Assembly: GCF_900215655.1 (NCBI RefSeq)
Contig: NZ_OBEN01000001.1
Location: 186,001-250,000 of the forward strand
DNA from: Hydrogenobacter hydrogenophilus
GTDB taxonomy: Bacteria > Aquificota > Aquificia > Aquificales > Aquificaceae
DNA: 64,000 nt
Direction: 5' to 3'
Positions 57,026 to 64,000 of this stretch are shown in pieces (the first letter of the stretch is position 1; the number at the start of each line of letters is the position of its first letter). A model generated the notes under the pieces. The model had not been told where the DNA came from. It saw only the letters and a list, made by a program, of their open reading frames with translations, and did not search any database. The position numbers were made by a program, and so were the translations under genes.

Positions 57026-58045
57026 CTACTGAGAAAATCTTACAAACAGGCTTGCAAAGTCCTCCGGAGATAGCCTCTTTATACTCAGTATCTGAGCGTT
57101 TTCTTTGAGGTGTTCTGGTTTGCTCATGCCTACAAGTGCGGTACCTACGCCCGGGGTGCTCAGGACAAATTGAAGACTTGCAAGTACATCTGAATTTACC
57201 CCAAGCTTTTCTTTAAGAGCCTGTGGAACCCTACCTATAACTCTACCTTGGTATATACTTGCACTTGTATATACGTATATGCCAAGCTCGTTGCAAGCTT
57301 CTAAGGTAGATAGCTTTTTGCCCTTTAGCTCTTGGTTTTTAAGAGTATAAGCTTCTGGCATTCCAAGACTGTAGGGTAGTTGTATGAACCTAAGGTGGTG
57401 GTCTTCTCCCGCTACCTGACGGGCTAAATCTACTATTTGTGAAAGGTTAAGATACTGCCTACTTGTGGGAGACACCCTAAAACCGCTCCATGTAGCAAGT
57501 CCGTAATATCTGACCTTGCCTTCCTTCACTTTACTTTCCAGAAACTCAAAGCACTCTATAAGCTTTCTTTCAAAAATCTCTCTGCTAAAGAAATTTAGCT
57601 GTTCTTCCGGATTGTGAAGAAAATACACATCCACATAATTGGTTTGCATATTATCTAAACTTTTATTTAAACACCACTCTATAAACTTGGCAGATAGGTA
57701 GTGTCCTTGGGGTGTCATCTCATCAAGTTTTATCAAACCATTGTTAATAAAGTTTTCGTAAAAGTAGTCTTTTGGGTCTATACCTGAGTCTGCATCGTAG
57801 GGTACATAACCTCCTTTTGTAGAAACTATGAATCTACCCCTTCCTACTTCTTTCAGAACTGCGCCCACATCCCTCTCACTCTTCATGTATCTGTAAACGA
57901 TAGCGGTGTCCACCACGTTTATTCCGTAATCAATATACGCAGACTTTATAACCCGCCTGTAACCTTCGGAAGTATTCTGGTCTAGCTCACCAAGATAAGT
58001 ACCAATTCCCAGCTCTGAAAGTTTAAGGTCTAAAAAACTCTTCAT
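57026..58045 (-). CDS. Aldo/keto reductase
   Basis: About 340 residues from the ATG at 58045 (or 58054); a longer frame to 58180 begins inside the divergent gene and is rejected. TIM-barrel features: 'LGIGTYLGELDQNT', catalytic D-Y-K-H set represented by 'GINVVDTAIVYRYMKSERDVG' (shortened), 'IVSTKGGYVPYD', 'DVYFLHNPEEQL' and 'YYGLATWSGF'. NADPH-dependent carbonyl reduction; the substrate is unknown. Divergent from the glycosyltransferase gene; the promoter between them is mainly on plus. Confidence 0.9.
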   Translation of the reverse strand: MKSFLDLKLSELGIGTYLGELDQNTSEGYRRVIKSAYIDYGINVVDTAIVYRYMKSERDVGAVLKEVGRGRFIVSTKGGYVPYDADSGIDPKDYFYENFINNGLIKLDEMTPQGHYLSAKFIEWCLNKSLDNMQTNYVDVYFLHNPEEQLNFFSREIFERKLIECFEFLESKVKEGKVRYYGLATWSGFRVSPTSRQYLNLSQIVDLARQVAGEDHHLRFIQLPYSLGMPEAYTLKNQELKGKKLSTLEACNELGIYVYTSASIYQGRVIGRVPQALKEKLGVNSDVLASLQFVLSTPGVGTALVGMSKPEHLKENAQILSIKRLSPEDFASLFVRFSQ

Positions 58046-58071
58046 ACGGATCATTTTAAGACTATTGGTGA

Positions 58072-58077
58072 TATAAT
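58072..58077 (+). promoter_or_regulatory. -10 box of the glycosyltransferase operon
   Basis: TATAAT on plus, 14 bases before the ATG at 58092; +1 near 58084, leader about 8 bases with no Shine-Dalgarno. Confidence 0.45.
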
Positions 58078-58091
58078 GAGATTTAAAAAGT

Positions 58092-60767
58092 ATGAAAGGT
58101 AGGTTAATTTTTGTACACAAGTTTTTCCCTGTTGATCCAAAGGGTGTCCTTGGTGGTGCAGAAACAGTAAGCGTGGACACAGCTGTTGGGCTTGCAAAAG
58201 CTGGCTGGGAAGTTTACTTTTTTGGATATCTTCCAAGAGGTAATCAGATAGTAGATGGGGTTAGGTTTATAGACTACGGTGAGGACTATAATCTTTATGA
58301 GGTTTTCAAGGAATATAAAGATAAGGAGTTTGATGCGTGTATATGCGTGCATGCCTATCCAGCAAAGACCCTCTTAAGCTTTGAAAACATAAAGAGGTTC
58401 TTTTTACTACCTCAGGATACGCGCTTTATAGAACACAGGGCTGGACCACACTTTATAAACAAGTACTTTGACGGGGTTATATGTCTCTCAGATTACCAAA
58501 AGGATGCTTACCTGCGCTGGGGTATAAAGGAAGAAAAGCTTAAAAAGATACCATACGGGATAGATACACATACCTATAGACCTCTATCAGAAAGAAACAT
58601 GAATAAGATAATGTTTGCAGGAGCAACTACTAAGGAAAAAGGAATAGACTTGCTTTTTGAAGCATTCAAAAAGTTGAACAACCTTATACCACATTTGGAA
58701 CTCCATATATACGGAGACGCAAGTTTATGGGGTATGGCTCAAGACGTAAAAAAACATGCAGACGCGTTAAGGGTATTTTTTCACGGCAAAGTGGGTAAGG
58801 AAGAACTTATAAAGGCTTACAGTGAGTCTGCTCTGTGCATTATACCCACAGTACCTGAGCTTTATCAAGAATCCTTACCAAGGTCTTCTTTAGAGGCACA
58901 GGCTTGTGGTTGTCCTGTTATAGGAACTAAGAGCGGAGGACTACCAGAGACTTTTTTGGATGGACAGACGGGCTTTTTGGTAGAACCCCTGAGCGTGGAT
59001 AACCTTGTAAAGACCATAAAAGAAGCCCTTGAAGATAAAGAAAGGTTAAAAGCCATGTCCCAAAGAGCAGTAGAGTTTATAAAGGAAAATTTCTCTTTTG
59101 AAAAGCAGATTAAAAAGCTTGAAGATTATATACTTTCTGTTCCTCCGCAAAAAGAAAGGGTAAGCAGTATTACTTACAAAGACCTCAAGATACTCTACTA
59201 CACAGAAGTACCCCTGATGCCATCAAAAACCTCCTCTTGCAATAGGGAGTACGAAATACTAAAAATACTTCTTGAGAAAGGAGCGAAGATAACTTATACT
59301 CACGGGTTTTTTATAAACGGTGTAGAACCAGAAGTGGAAGATTTGCATAAATCTTACGAAAATTTTCACATATTAATACCCATATACACTCACCTTACCT
59401 CTATAAGAGATCACGATCTTCTGTGGATAACAGAAACTTGGGAACTGGAAAGACTTAGAAAAGCTCTAAATTTAGCAAGAAGAGCTAAGCTTGTTTATAA
59501 CATACCAGTAATCTTTGACATCATGGACAGTATATACAAGCACATGCTAAGATGGAAAGATGCAGGAATAGAGATCACAGAAGATGAGATAAAAGCGGTG
59601 TATAGTGTAGAGAAAGAGCTTTATTCATTATCTGATGTGGTCATTTTTGTATCTGAGGAAGAAAGGGATTTTGTGGTAAAAGAGTTTTCCGTAGATGTTG
59701 ATAAAACTTTTATAATATCAAACATACACTATCCAACAGATAATCCTGCGAACGGGCAGAAGAAAAGCGTGTGCTTCATAGGAAGCACCCTTAACCCTAA
59801 CAACCTGCTTGCTATAAAGTACTTTTTGAACAAAATATACCCCTTGGTACTTCAAAGAGACCCAGAGATAGAATTCTACGCCATAGGAGATAAGACAAAT
59901 GAGTTGATGTTAGATCGCATAGTAGAAGACAAGAGTTTATTAAAAATCTACGAAAAGAAAGTTCATTTGGTAGGTTGGGTGAAGAACATAGGAGAGGAGA
60001 TAAGAAAACACAAGTTATCTGTAGCACCGTTGATCTCCGGTTCAGGTATTAAGGGTAAAATATTAAACAGTCTTGAATACGGTGTGCCTGTAGTGACAAC
60101 TTCCTTAGGTGCAGAAGGGTTTGTAGATTTAGGAAACTCTGGAATAGTTGTAGCAGACAGCCCCGAAGATTTTGCACAGGCTATCGTAGAACTCATAAAG
60201 GATGAAGAAAAAAGAAAAGAACTTGCCAATAAAGGGCTATCTTATGTCAGGAAACACTTCTCAAGAAGCAAAGCAGAAGATACACTTGTGCGCATGCTAC
60301 CTATTATAAGAAAAGCCATAGGGCTAAATTTCTCTAAAACAAAGCCTTGTAAGTATAAAGTATTGTCCGATTATCAAGTGATCCTTCCAGAAGGCTATAA
60401 GCGCACAGACGATTTTGATGAGGTTTTTTATGCGGTCCTAAGTGAGTACGAAGATAAATATCACTTAATATCCTTTAATTATCTTGATGTTTATAGCGTG
60501 GATCCTCTCATGAGACCCTTCTTAGAGGACTCTTCACAGGCTTATAAGTGGTTGCCTACCATAATCAAGAAGGATTTACAAAAGGAATTTTTAAAAGAAG
60601 GAGCCTTAAGATGGATCCATACAGACACCATCCTGTGCTACAGGGAGTATAAACTTGAGGGGTTGAGGGGTAAGCTTATAGAAATAGGATTGAAAAACAA
60701 GATGTTCTTTAAAAAACATCCTTTGATGGAAAGGTTAGCAAAAAAGATATACAGGTTGATAACATGA
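58092..60767 (+). CDS. Double-domain GT4 glycosyltransferase
   Basis: 891 residues, roughly two GT-B enzymes in tandem. Domain 1 (about 1-360): 'FPVDPKGVLGGAETVSVDTA' near the start, and E-x7-E in 'ESLPRSSLEAQACGCPVIG'. Domain 2 (about 370-740): 'PLISGSGIKGKILNSLEYG', the G-S-G-I-K variant of the acceptor loop. A C-terminal 150 residues of unclear fold follow. Likely adds two sugars in one surface polysaccharide. Overlaps the next GT gene by 4 bases. Confidence 0.9.
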   Translation: MKGRLIFVHKFFPVDPKGVLGGAETVSVDTAVGLAKAGWEVYFFGYLPRGNQIVDGVRFIDYGEDYNLYEVFKEYKDKEFDACICVHAYPAKTLLSFENIKRFFLLPQDTRFIEHRAGPHFINKYFDGVICLSDYQKDAYLRWGIKEEKLKKIPYGIDTHTYRPLSERNMNKIMFAGATTKEKGIDLLFEAFKKLNNLIPHLELHIYGDASLWGMAQDVKKHADALRVFFHGKVGKEELIKAYSESALCIIPTVPELYQESLPRSSLEAQACGCPVIGTKSGGLPETFLDGQTGFLVEPLSVDNLVKTIKEALEDKERLKAMSQRAVEFIKENFSFEKQIKKLEDYILSVPPQKERVSSITYKDLKILYYTEVPLMPSKTSSCNREYEILKILLEKGAKITYTHGFFINGVEPEVEDLHKSYENFHILIPIYTHLTSIRDHDLLWITETWELERLRKALNLARRAKLVYNIPVIFDIMDSIYKHMLRWKDAGIEITEDEIKAVYSVEKELYSLSDVVIFVSEEERDFVVKEFSVDVDKTFIISNIHYPTDNPANGQKKSVCFIGSTLNPNNLLAIKYFLNKIYPLVLQRDPEIEFYAIGDKTNELMLDRIVEDKSLLKIYEKKVHLVGWVKNIGEEIRKHKLSVAPLISGSGIKGKILNSLEYGVPVVTTSLGAEGFVDLGNSGIVVADSPEDFAQAIVELIKDEEKRKELANKGLSYVRKHFSRSKAEDTLVRMLPIIRKAIGLNFSKTKPCKYKVLSDYQVILPEGYKRTDDFDEVFYAVLSEYEDKYHLISFNYLDVYSVDPLMRPFLEDSSQAYKWLPTIIKKDLQKEFLKEGALRWIHTDTILCYREYKLEGLRGKLIEIGLKNKMFFKKHPLMERLAKKIYRLIT

Positions 60768-61810
60768 ATGTGCTTATTGTAGAGAATCATGTGCCTTTTA
60801 TGGAAGGTGGTGCAGAAAGGCATGCTGAGAATTTAAAAAAAGCTCTTACACAAATGGGACACACTGTGGAAATTCTAAGAATACCCTTCAAATCCTATCC
60901 TATAGAGAATCTTATAAAGCAGGCTTTTATAGCGAGGATCATGGACCTTGAGGAGGTAACAGGTAGGAAGGTGGACCTGCTAATAACCATGAGATTTCCC
61001 AACTACTACATAGACCATCCTAACAAAGTGGTGTGGCTAATACATCCTTACAAGGGCGCTCACGAGCTGTGGGACAGGCCTTACTTAGACCTTCCACGAA
61101 ACCCAAGCGGATACGCAGTCAGGGAGTTCATACTACAGATGGACAGAAAACATCTAAAGAATGCAAAGAAGCTCTTCGTAGTCTCAAAAACTATGAACGA
61201 AAGGATTAAAAAGTACTTGGGACTTGAAGGAGAGGTGCTGTACCATCCACCACCAAACACAGAAAATCTTCACTGTAAGGAGTACCAGAACTTTATCTTC
61301 TTTCCAAGTAGGATAAGCCCACTCAAAAGGCACTACTTGGCTATTGAGGCTATGAAGTATGTAAGAAGTAATATAAAACTTGTGGTGTGTGGAAGGCCAG
61401 ATAGCCCATGGATACTTGAGGAGTTTTTACAGAGGTTGAGAGGCTTGGAGGATAGGGTGGTTTATCTTGGAGAGGTGAGCGATGAGGAAAAGATAGACCT
61501 GTATTCACGATGTTTAGCTGTTCTTTTCCCTACAGCTGAAGAGGACTACGGTTATGTTGCTCTTGAGGCCATGTTCTCCAAAAAGGCTGTTATAACCTGT
61601 ATAGACTCAGGTGGGCCTACAGAGTTTATAGAAGATGGTATTACTGGATTTGTAGTGCAACCTACACCCACAGACATAGCGCAAGCCATAGACAGGCTGG
61701 CTCAGAACCCACAGATGGCCATGCAGATGGGAGAGAGAGCTTACCAAAAGGTCCTTTCTATGAACCTTTCTTGGAAGCAAGTGGTGGAAAAAATTCTGGA
61801 GGAGCTGTGA
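60764..61810 (+). CDS. GT4 glycosyltransferase
   Basis: 348 residues, single GT-B enzyme. N-terminal acceptor domain begins 'MNVLIVENHVPFMEGGAERH'; C-terminal donor domain with 'FPSRISPLKRHYLAIEAMKY', 'VYLGEVSDEEKIDLYS' and the E-x7-E motif 'EEDYGYVALEAMFSKKA'. Uses a nucleotide sugar to extend a polysaccharide. ATGA overlap with the double enzyme before it and a GTGA overlap with the gene after it. Confidence 0.93.
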   Translation: MNVLIVENHVPFMEGGAERHAENLKKALTQMGHTVEILRIPFKSYPIENLIKQAFIARIMDLEEVTGRKVDLLITMRFPNYYIDHPNKVVWLIHPYKGAHELWDRPYLDLPRNPSGYAVREFILQMDRKHLKNAKKLFVVSKTMNERIKKYLGLEGEVLYHPPPNTENLHCKEYQNFIFFPSRISPLKRHYLAIEAMKYVRSNIKLVVCGRPDSPWILEEFLQRLRGLEDRVVYLGEVSDEEKIDLYSRCLAVLFPTAEEDYGYVALEAMFSKKAVITCIDSGGPTEFIEDGITGFVVQPTPTDIAQAIDRLAQNPQMAMQMGERAYQKVLSMNLSWKQVVEKILEEL

Positions 61811-62448
61811 GGATAGCCTTTGTGTGTGCGGAGGAGAGTAAAAAGCTGATACCAGTTTTTAAGCTTCTGGAAGATTGGTCTGAGCTCACTGTGTGGATAC
61901 CTCACGAAGTTAGCACAGAGCTTTATCAAATTTGCAGACTGCACACTATAGGCTTCTCACCAAAAGAACCTTATTTAACTTGGCTGTCTCATTTTGATGC
62001 TATCATATACTACATAACTCCAAACTCTTACCACAAGATGGTAGAGCACGCACGCCTGCCAGGGATAGCCCTGTTGGATGGTGATGTGCCCTTCCCTACC
62101 TACACCTCTTACGAAGATGCTATTCTGAGCTTTCTGCACTGGGATCATCCTTTCAACGATATTCTCGCAGTTCTATCTTCGCACCCTCTCAAACAAAAAA
62201 CCTTAGCTCCGCAGAAGCACATAAGTGCAAGCCCAACTCCTGAAGACCTACTAAGGGACATCTTTATAGGTATAAGGCTCGCAGATGCCTTTCTGCCCTT
62301 CTTAAAGTTTATGACCCAGCTCAGGCAGAAGTTTTTTATAGATGTTGGTAGGGAAGTGCTTGAAAAGAGCTTTCTCAAGAGGCTTACGAAAGAACTAACC
62401 ACCTTTTATGAAACTTATAAGCCTTTTGTAGAGACCTTCTCTGAGTGA
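61807..62448 (+). CDS. Half-size protein like a GT-B N-terminal domain
   Basis: 213 residues from the GTG at 61807, with GGAGG just before and a GTGA overlap with the previous gene (a frame to 61771 would overlap it by 40 bases and lacks support). 'RIAFVCAEESKKLIPVFKLL' and 'HFDAIIYYITPNSYHKM', 'ARLPGIALLDGD' resemble the acceptor half of GT-B glycosyltransferases, while no donor domain or E-x7-E follows. A helical tail ends it. May be a partner or regulator of the two glycosyltransferases. Ends by overlapping the PIG-L gene by 54 bases. Confidence 0.65.
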   Translation: MRIAFVCAEESKKLIPVFKLLEDWSELTVWIPHEVSTELYQICRLHTIGFSPKEPYLTWLSHFDAIIYYITPNSYHKMVEHARLPGIALLDGDVPFPTYTSYEDAILSFLHWDHPFNDILAVLSSHPLKQKTLAPQKHISASPTPEDLLRDIFIGIRLADAFLPFLKFMTQLRQKFFIDVGREVLEKSFLKRLTKELTTFYETYKPFVETFSE

Positions 62449-63351
62449 GCCTTCCGGGATCAGCTTGGGCTTTAGTTTTGTGTGGTATAGGTCGTAGACT
62501 TTGAAAAAAACAGAAGCTTTTAGTTTGTCAAGCTCCTCCTGACAGCCTCTGAGTCTTTCCAACTCTTCTTTTTGATCCAATAAAGTTTGTTCAGCAGAGA
62601 GCCTCGCGCTTCTTTCCTGAGTAAGCAGATGCATCAAATGTTCCGTGGACTTTATTTTCTTTAGAAGCTGTGTGTGGGGGTCCTGGCACAAAAGGTCGTA
62701 AGTAAGATACCCGAGGATCTCGCTGAGGGTCATGGGCTTTTCTGGCATAAAGAAAAACTCGTAAAGCTTGTCTTCGCAAGTGTTTATGGTAGGAAAACGC
62801 ATAAAAGCCTCTGCTCTTTTTGTCATGAGTTCGGGACCAATCACGCTCAGGCTGTAGGCATACTCCCTTAAAGCCTTCATCTTTATTTCGCACACATCCG
62901 TCACATCAACAAGCTGGTTGTACCTAAAAGTGTTGTAAACACCGTAAAGATGCAGTTCAAAGGAGGGTTTTTCCTCAAATATGGAGATCACAGCAAGGGA
63001 TGTGGCTATGTGGTCTGGGTGATGGTCAAGGGGATGTGGAGCGTAAACCTTCTGGAAGTCCTTTATCCGCTCTTCTAAAGCAGACTTTAGGCTTGGTATG
63101 TGGTTTTTTAGCTCTCCGTCTGGAAAGTCCAAAAATTCCACATGACTTATTCCCAAGATTTTGGAAACTTTTACACACTCCTCTTTCCTCTTGTTCCCAT
63201 CAAGAAACTTAGAACCGTCTGTAAGGACATACAGCAAGACTTCATCCCCCGCCTGTGCGTGCTTATAAAGCGTTCCACCACAACCCAGTACCTCGTCATC
63301 TGGGTGTGGAGCTATCACGACAACAGTGCTTCTCTCATTCTTTCTTTCCAT
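62395..63351 (-). CDS. PIG-L/LmbE-type deacetylase with coiled-coil tail
   Basis: 318 residues. Zinc site: 'IAPHPDDEVLGCGGTL' (H-P-D-D) and 'HPLDHHPDHIATSL' (H-x2-H). These enzymes remove acetyl groups from N-acetylglucosamine-containing substrates. Residues about 230-280 form a coiled coil ('TEHLMHLLTQERSARLSAEQ'), then a tail 'FFKVYDLYHTKLKPKLIPEG' that recurs near glycosyltransferases. Starts 37 bases inside the end of the GT gene to its right. Confidence 0.9.
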   Translation of the reverse strand: MERKNERSTVVVIAPHPDDEVLGCGGTLYKHAQAGDEVLLYVLTDGSKFLDGNKRKEECVKVSKILGISHVEFLDFPDGELKNHIPSLKSALEERIKDFQKVYAPHPLDHHPDHIATSLAVISIFEEKPSFELHLYGVYNTFRYNQLVDVTDVCEIKMKALREYAYSLSVIGPELMTKRAEAFMRFPTINTCEDKLYEFFFMPEKPMTLSEILGYLTYDLLCQDPHTQLLKKIKSTEHLMHLLTQERSARLSAEQTLLDQKEELERLRGCQEELDKLKASVFFKVYDLYHTKLKPKLIPEGSLREGLYKRLISFIKGG

Positions 63352-64000
63352 AGCTCTATAGAAAACCTCCTGCGCACTTCTTTGGAGATGTACTCTCTAT
63401 AGTGATCTCTTATGACTTTGTACTTTTTTATGACCTCTATTCGCCTAAGAAACTCTTCTACGCTTAACTCTGCTACCAAAAAGCCATTTAGAAGGTCAAT
63501 GATCTCTTCTGACACGACCGACTTTGAAGTTATCACCGGTATACCACACGCAAGAGCCTCCAATATGCTAAGCGCAAACCCTTCATACCTTGAAGGAAAC
63601 ACTAAAAAGTCTGCAAGGTTATAAATGATAGGCATTTCCTCAAATGACACTTCTCTGAAAGCAATTATGTCTCTCACAGGCTCATAAGAATCAGAGCTAC
63701 CACTTGATATAGCTTGTACCCAAAGGATATCTTTGTAAGTGTGTCTTACTAGCTCTCTAAATACGTCGTAGCCCTTTGTGTAGTCGTTCCTACCCACAAA
63801 GAGTCCCACAAGTGCATCCTTTGGTATGTTATACATCTCCCTTATCTTTTTCTTGTCCATAGGCTGGAAGATGGGATCCACTGGGTTAGGAATGGCTACT
63901 ACGTGCTTTTCAACCTGTCGCTGTATAGCTTCCTTTAGGCGCTGACACACCGCTATTATAAGGTCCGCAGAGTTCAGCACAAAAGCTTCTGCCAGATAAC
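63315..64000 (-). CDS. GT4 glycosyltransferase, C-terminal donor domain, N-terminus off the edge
   Basis: The reading frame is open to base 64000 on minus, so this is the 3' part of a longer gene; at least 228 residues are visible. 'IIAVCQRLKEAIQRQ', 'VVAIPNPVDPIFQP', 'GLFVGRNDYTKGYDVFRELV' and the E-x7-E motif 'PSRYEGFALSILEAL' define a GT4 donor domain. A GTG at 63980 exists but upstream codons continue the same domain, so the true start lies beyond the window. Confidence 0.9.
   Translation of the reverse strand, partial: YLAEAFVLNSADLIIAVCQRLKEAIQRQVEKHVVAIPNPVDPIFQPMDKKKIREMYNIPKDALVGLFVGRNDYTKGYDVFRELVRHTYKDILWVQAISSGSSDSYEPVRDIIAFREVSFEEMPIIYNLADFLVFPSRYEGFALSILEALACGIPVITSKSVVSEEIIDLLNGFLVAELSVEEFLRRIEVIKKYKVIRDHYREYISKEVRRRFSIELWKERMREALLS

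Noticed and set aside
58045-58180. Extended N-terminus of the aldo/keto reductase
   Set aside because: It crosses the start of the divergent glycosyltransferase and its promoter; the barrel begins at 'SFLDLKLSELG'.

Overview
The window looks like a chromosomal segment from a member of the Aquificales (Aquificaceae; Hydrogenobacter or Thermocrinis would fit, but I cannot fix the genus). The evidence is a methionyl-tRNA synthetase whose tRNA-binding domain is a separate gene 37 kb away, an archaeal-type dehydroquinate synthase, a very short MutL, a split ribosomal-protein cluster, extreme gene packing, c-type cytochromes and the general character of the proteins. I find about 74 protein genes and two tRNA genes, with no rRNA, insertion sequence, prophage or CRISPR array. 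No gene-free stretch exceeds 300 bases; the longest gaps are 80 to 140 bases and hold promoters and tRNAs.

Layout. 1-8,957: translation and DNA-repair genes (metG, speE, rsmA, nth; mutL, hisF and a lytic transglycosylase; NurA with an unrecognised partner; an AEC transporter). 8,932-17,181: a long minus-strand operon running DHQ synthase II, murE, small ORF, clpC, galE, Fe-S assembly factor, V4R protein, YjbQ, UDP-glucuronate decarboxylase. 17,199-19,978: tRNA-Val, sppA, DUF503, a JAMM peptidase and asd. 20,087-24,804: a plus-strand run of six overlapping or closely spaced genes including a uracil-DNA glycosylase, ahcY, prmA and an M23 peptidase. 24,854-27,076: a roadblock/MglA GTPase operon with a zinc-ribbon/HEAT effector-like protein, then tRNA-Gly and lepB. 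27,878-38,263: one continuous minus-strand operon from rpsF through ssb, rplO, secY, adk, map, infA, rpmJ, rpsM, rpsK, rpsD, rpoA, rplQ, yggT and tlyA, ending in three unusual signalling-like genes. 38,270-42,506: metG beta, a DUF4382 lipoprotein, an ArnT-like glycosyltransferase and moeA. 42,550-48,438: a MATE exporter facing a four-gene porin / dihaem lipoprotein / FMN-binding / membrane-protein operon with its own promoter and palindromic operator. 48,454-58,045: lipid and NAD metabolism, ferritin-like, protease, cytochrome c, dnaA and aldo/keto reductase genes. 58,092-64,000: polysaccharide glycosyltransferases and a PIG-L deacetylase.

The most interesting parts are: (1) the signalling genes at 24,854-30,191, which combine an MglA/MglB-like GTPase pair, PATAN-like domains, a pseudo-receiver fused to a degenerate flavodiiron-type domain and a phosphomannomutase-like fragment; (2) the porin/cytochrome/flavin operon at 43,895-48,438, which includes an internally duplicated membrane protein; (3) many -10 boxes placed so close to start codons that leaderless mRNAs are predicted; (4) two DNA-repair enzymes (Nth and family-4 UDG) with altered iron-sulfur cluster ligands; and (5) a tRNA-Val gene with C instead of the near-universal U at position 33. 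Homology calls come from reading motifs by eye; no database search was run.
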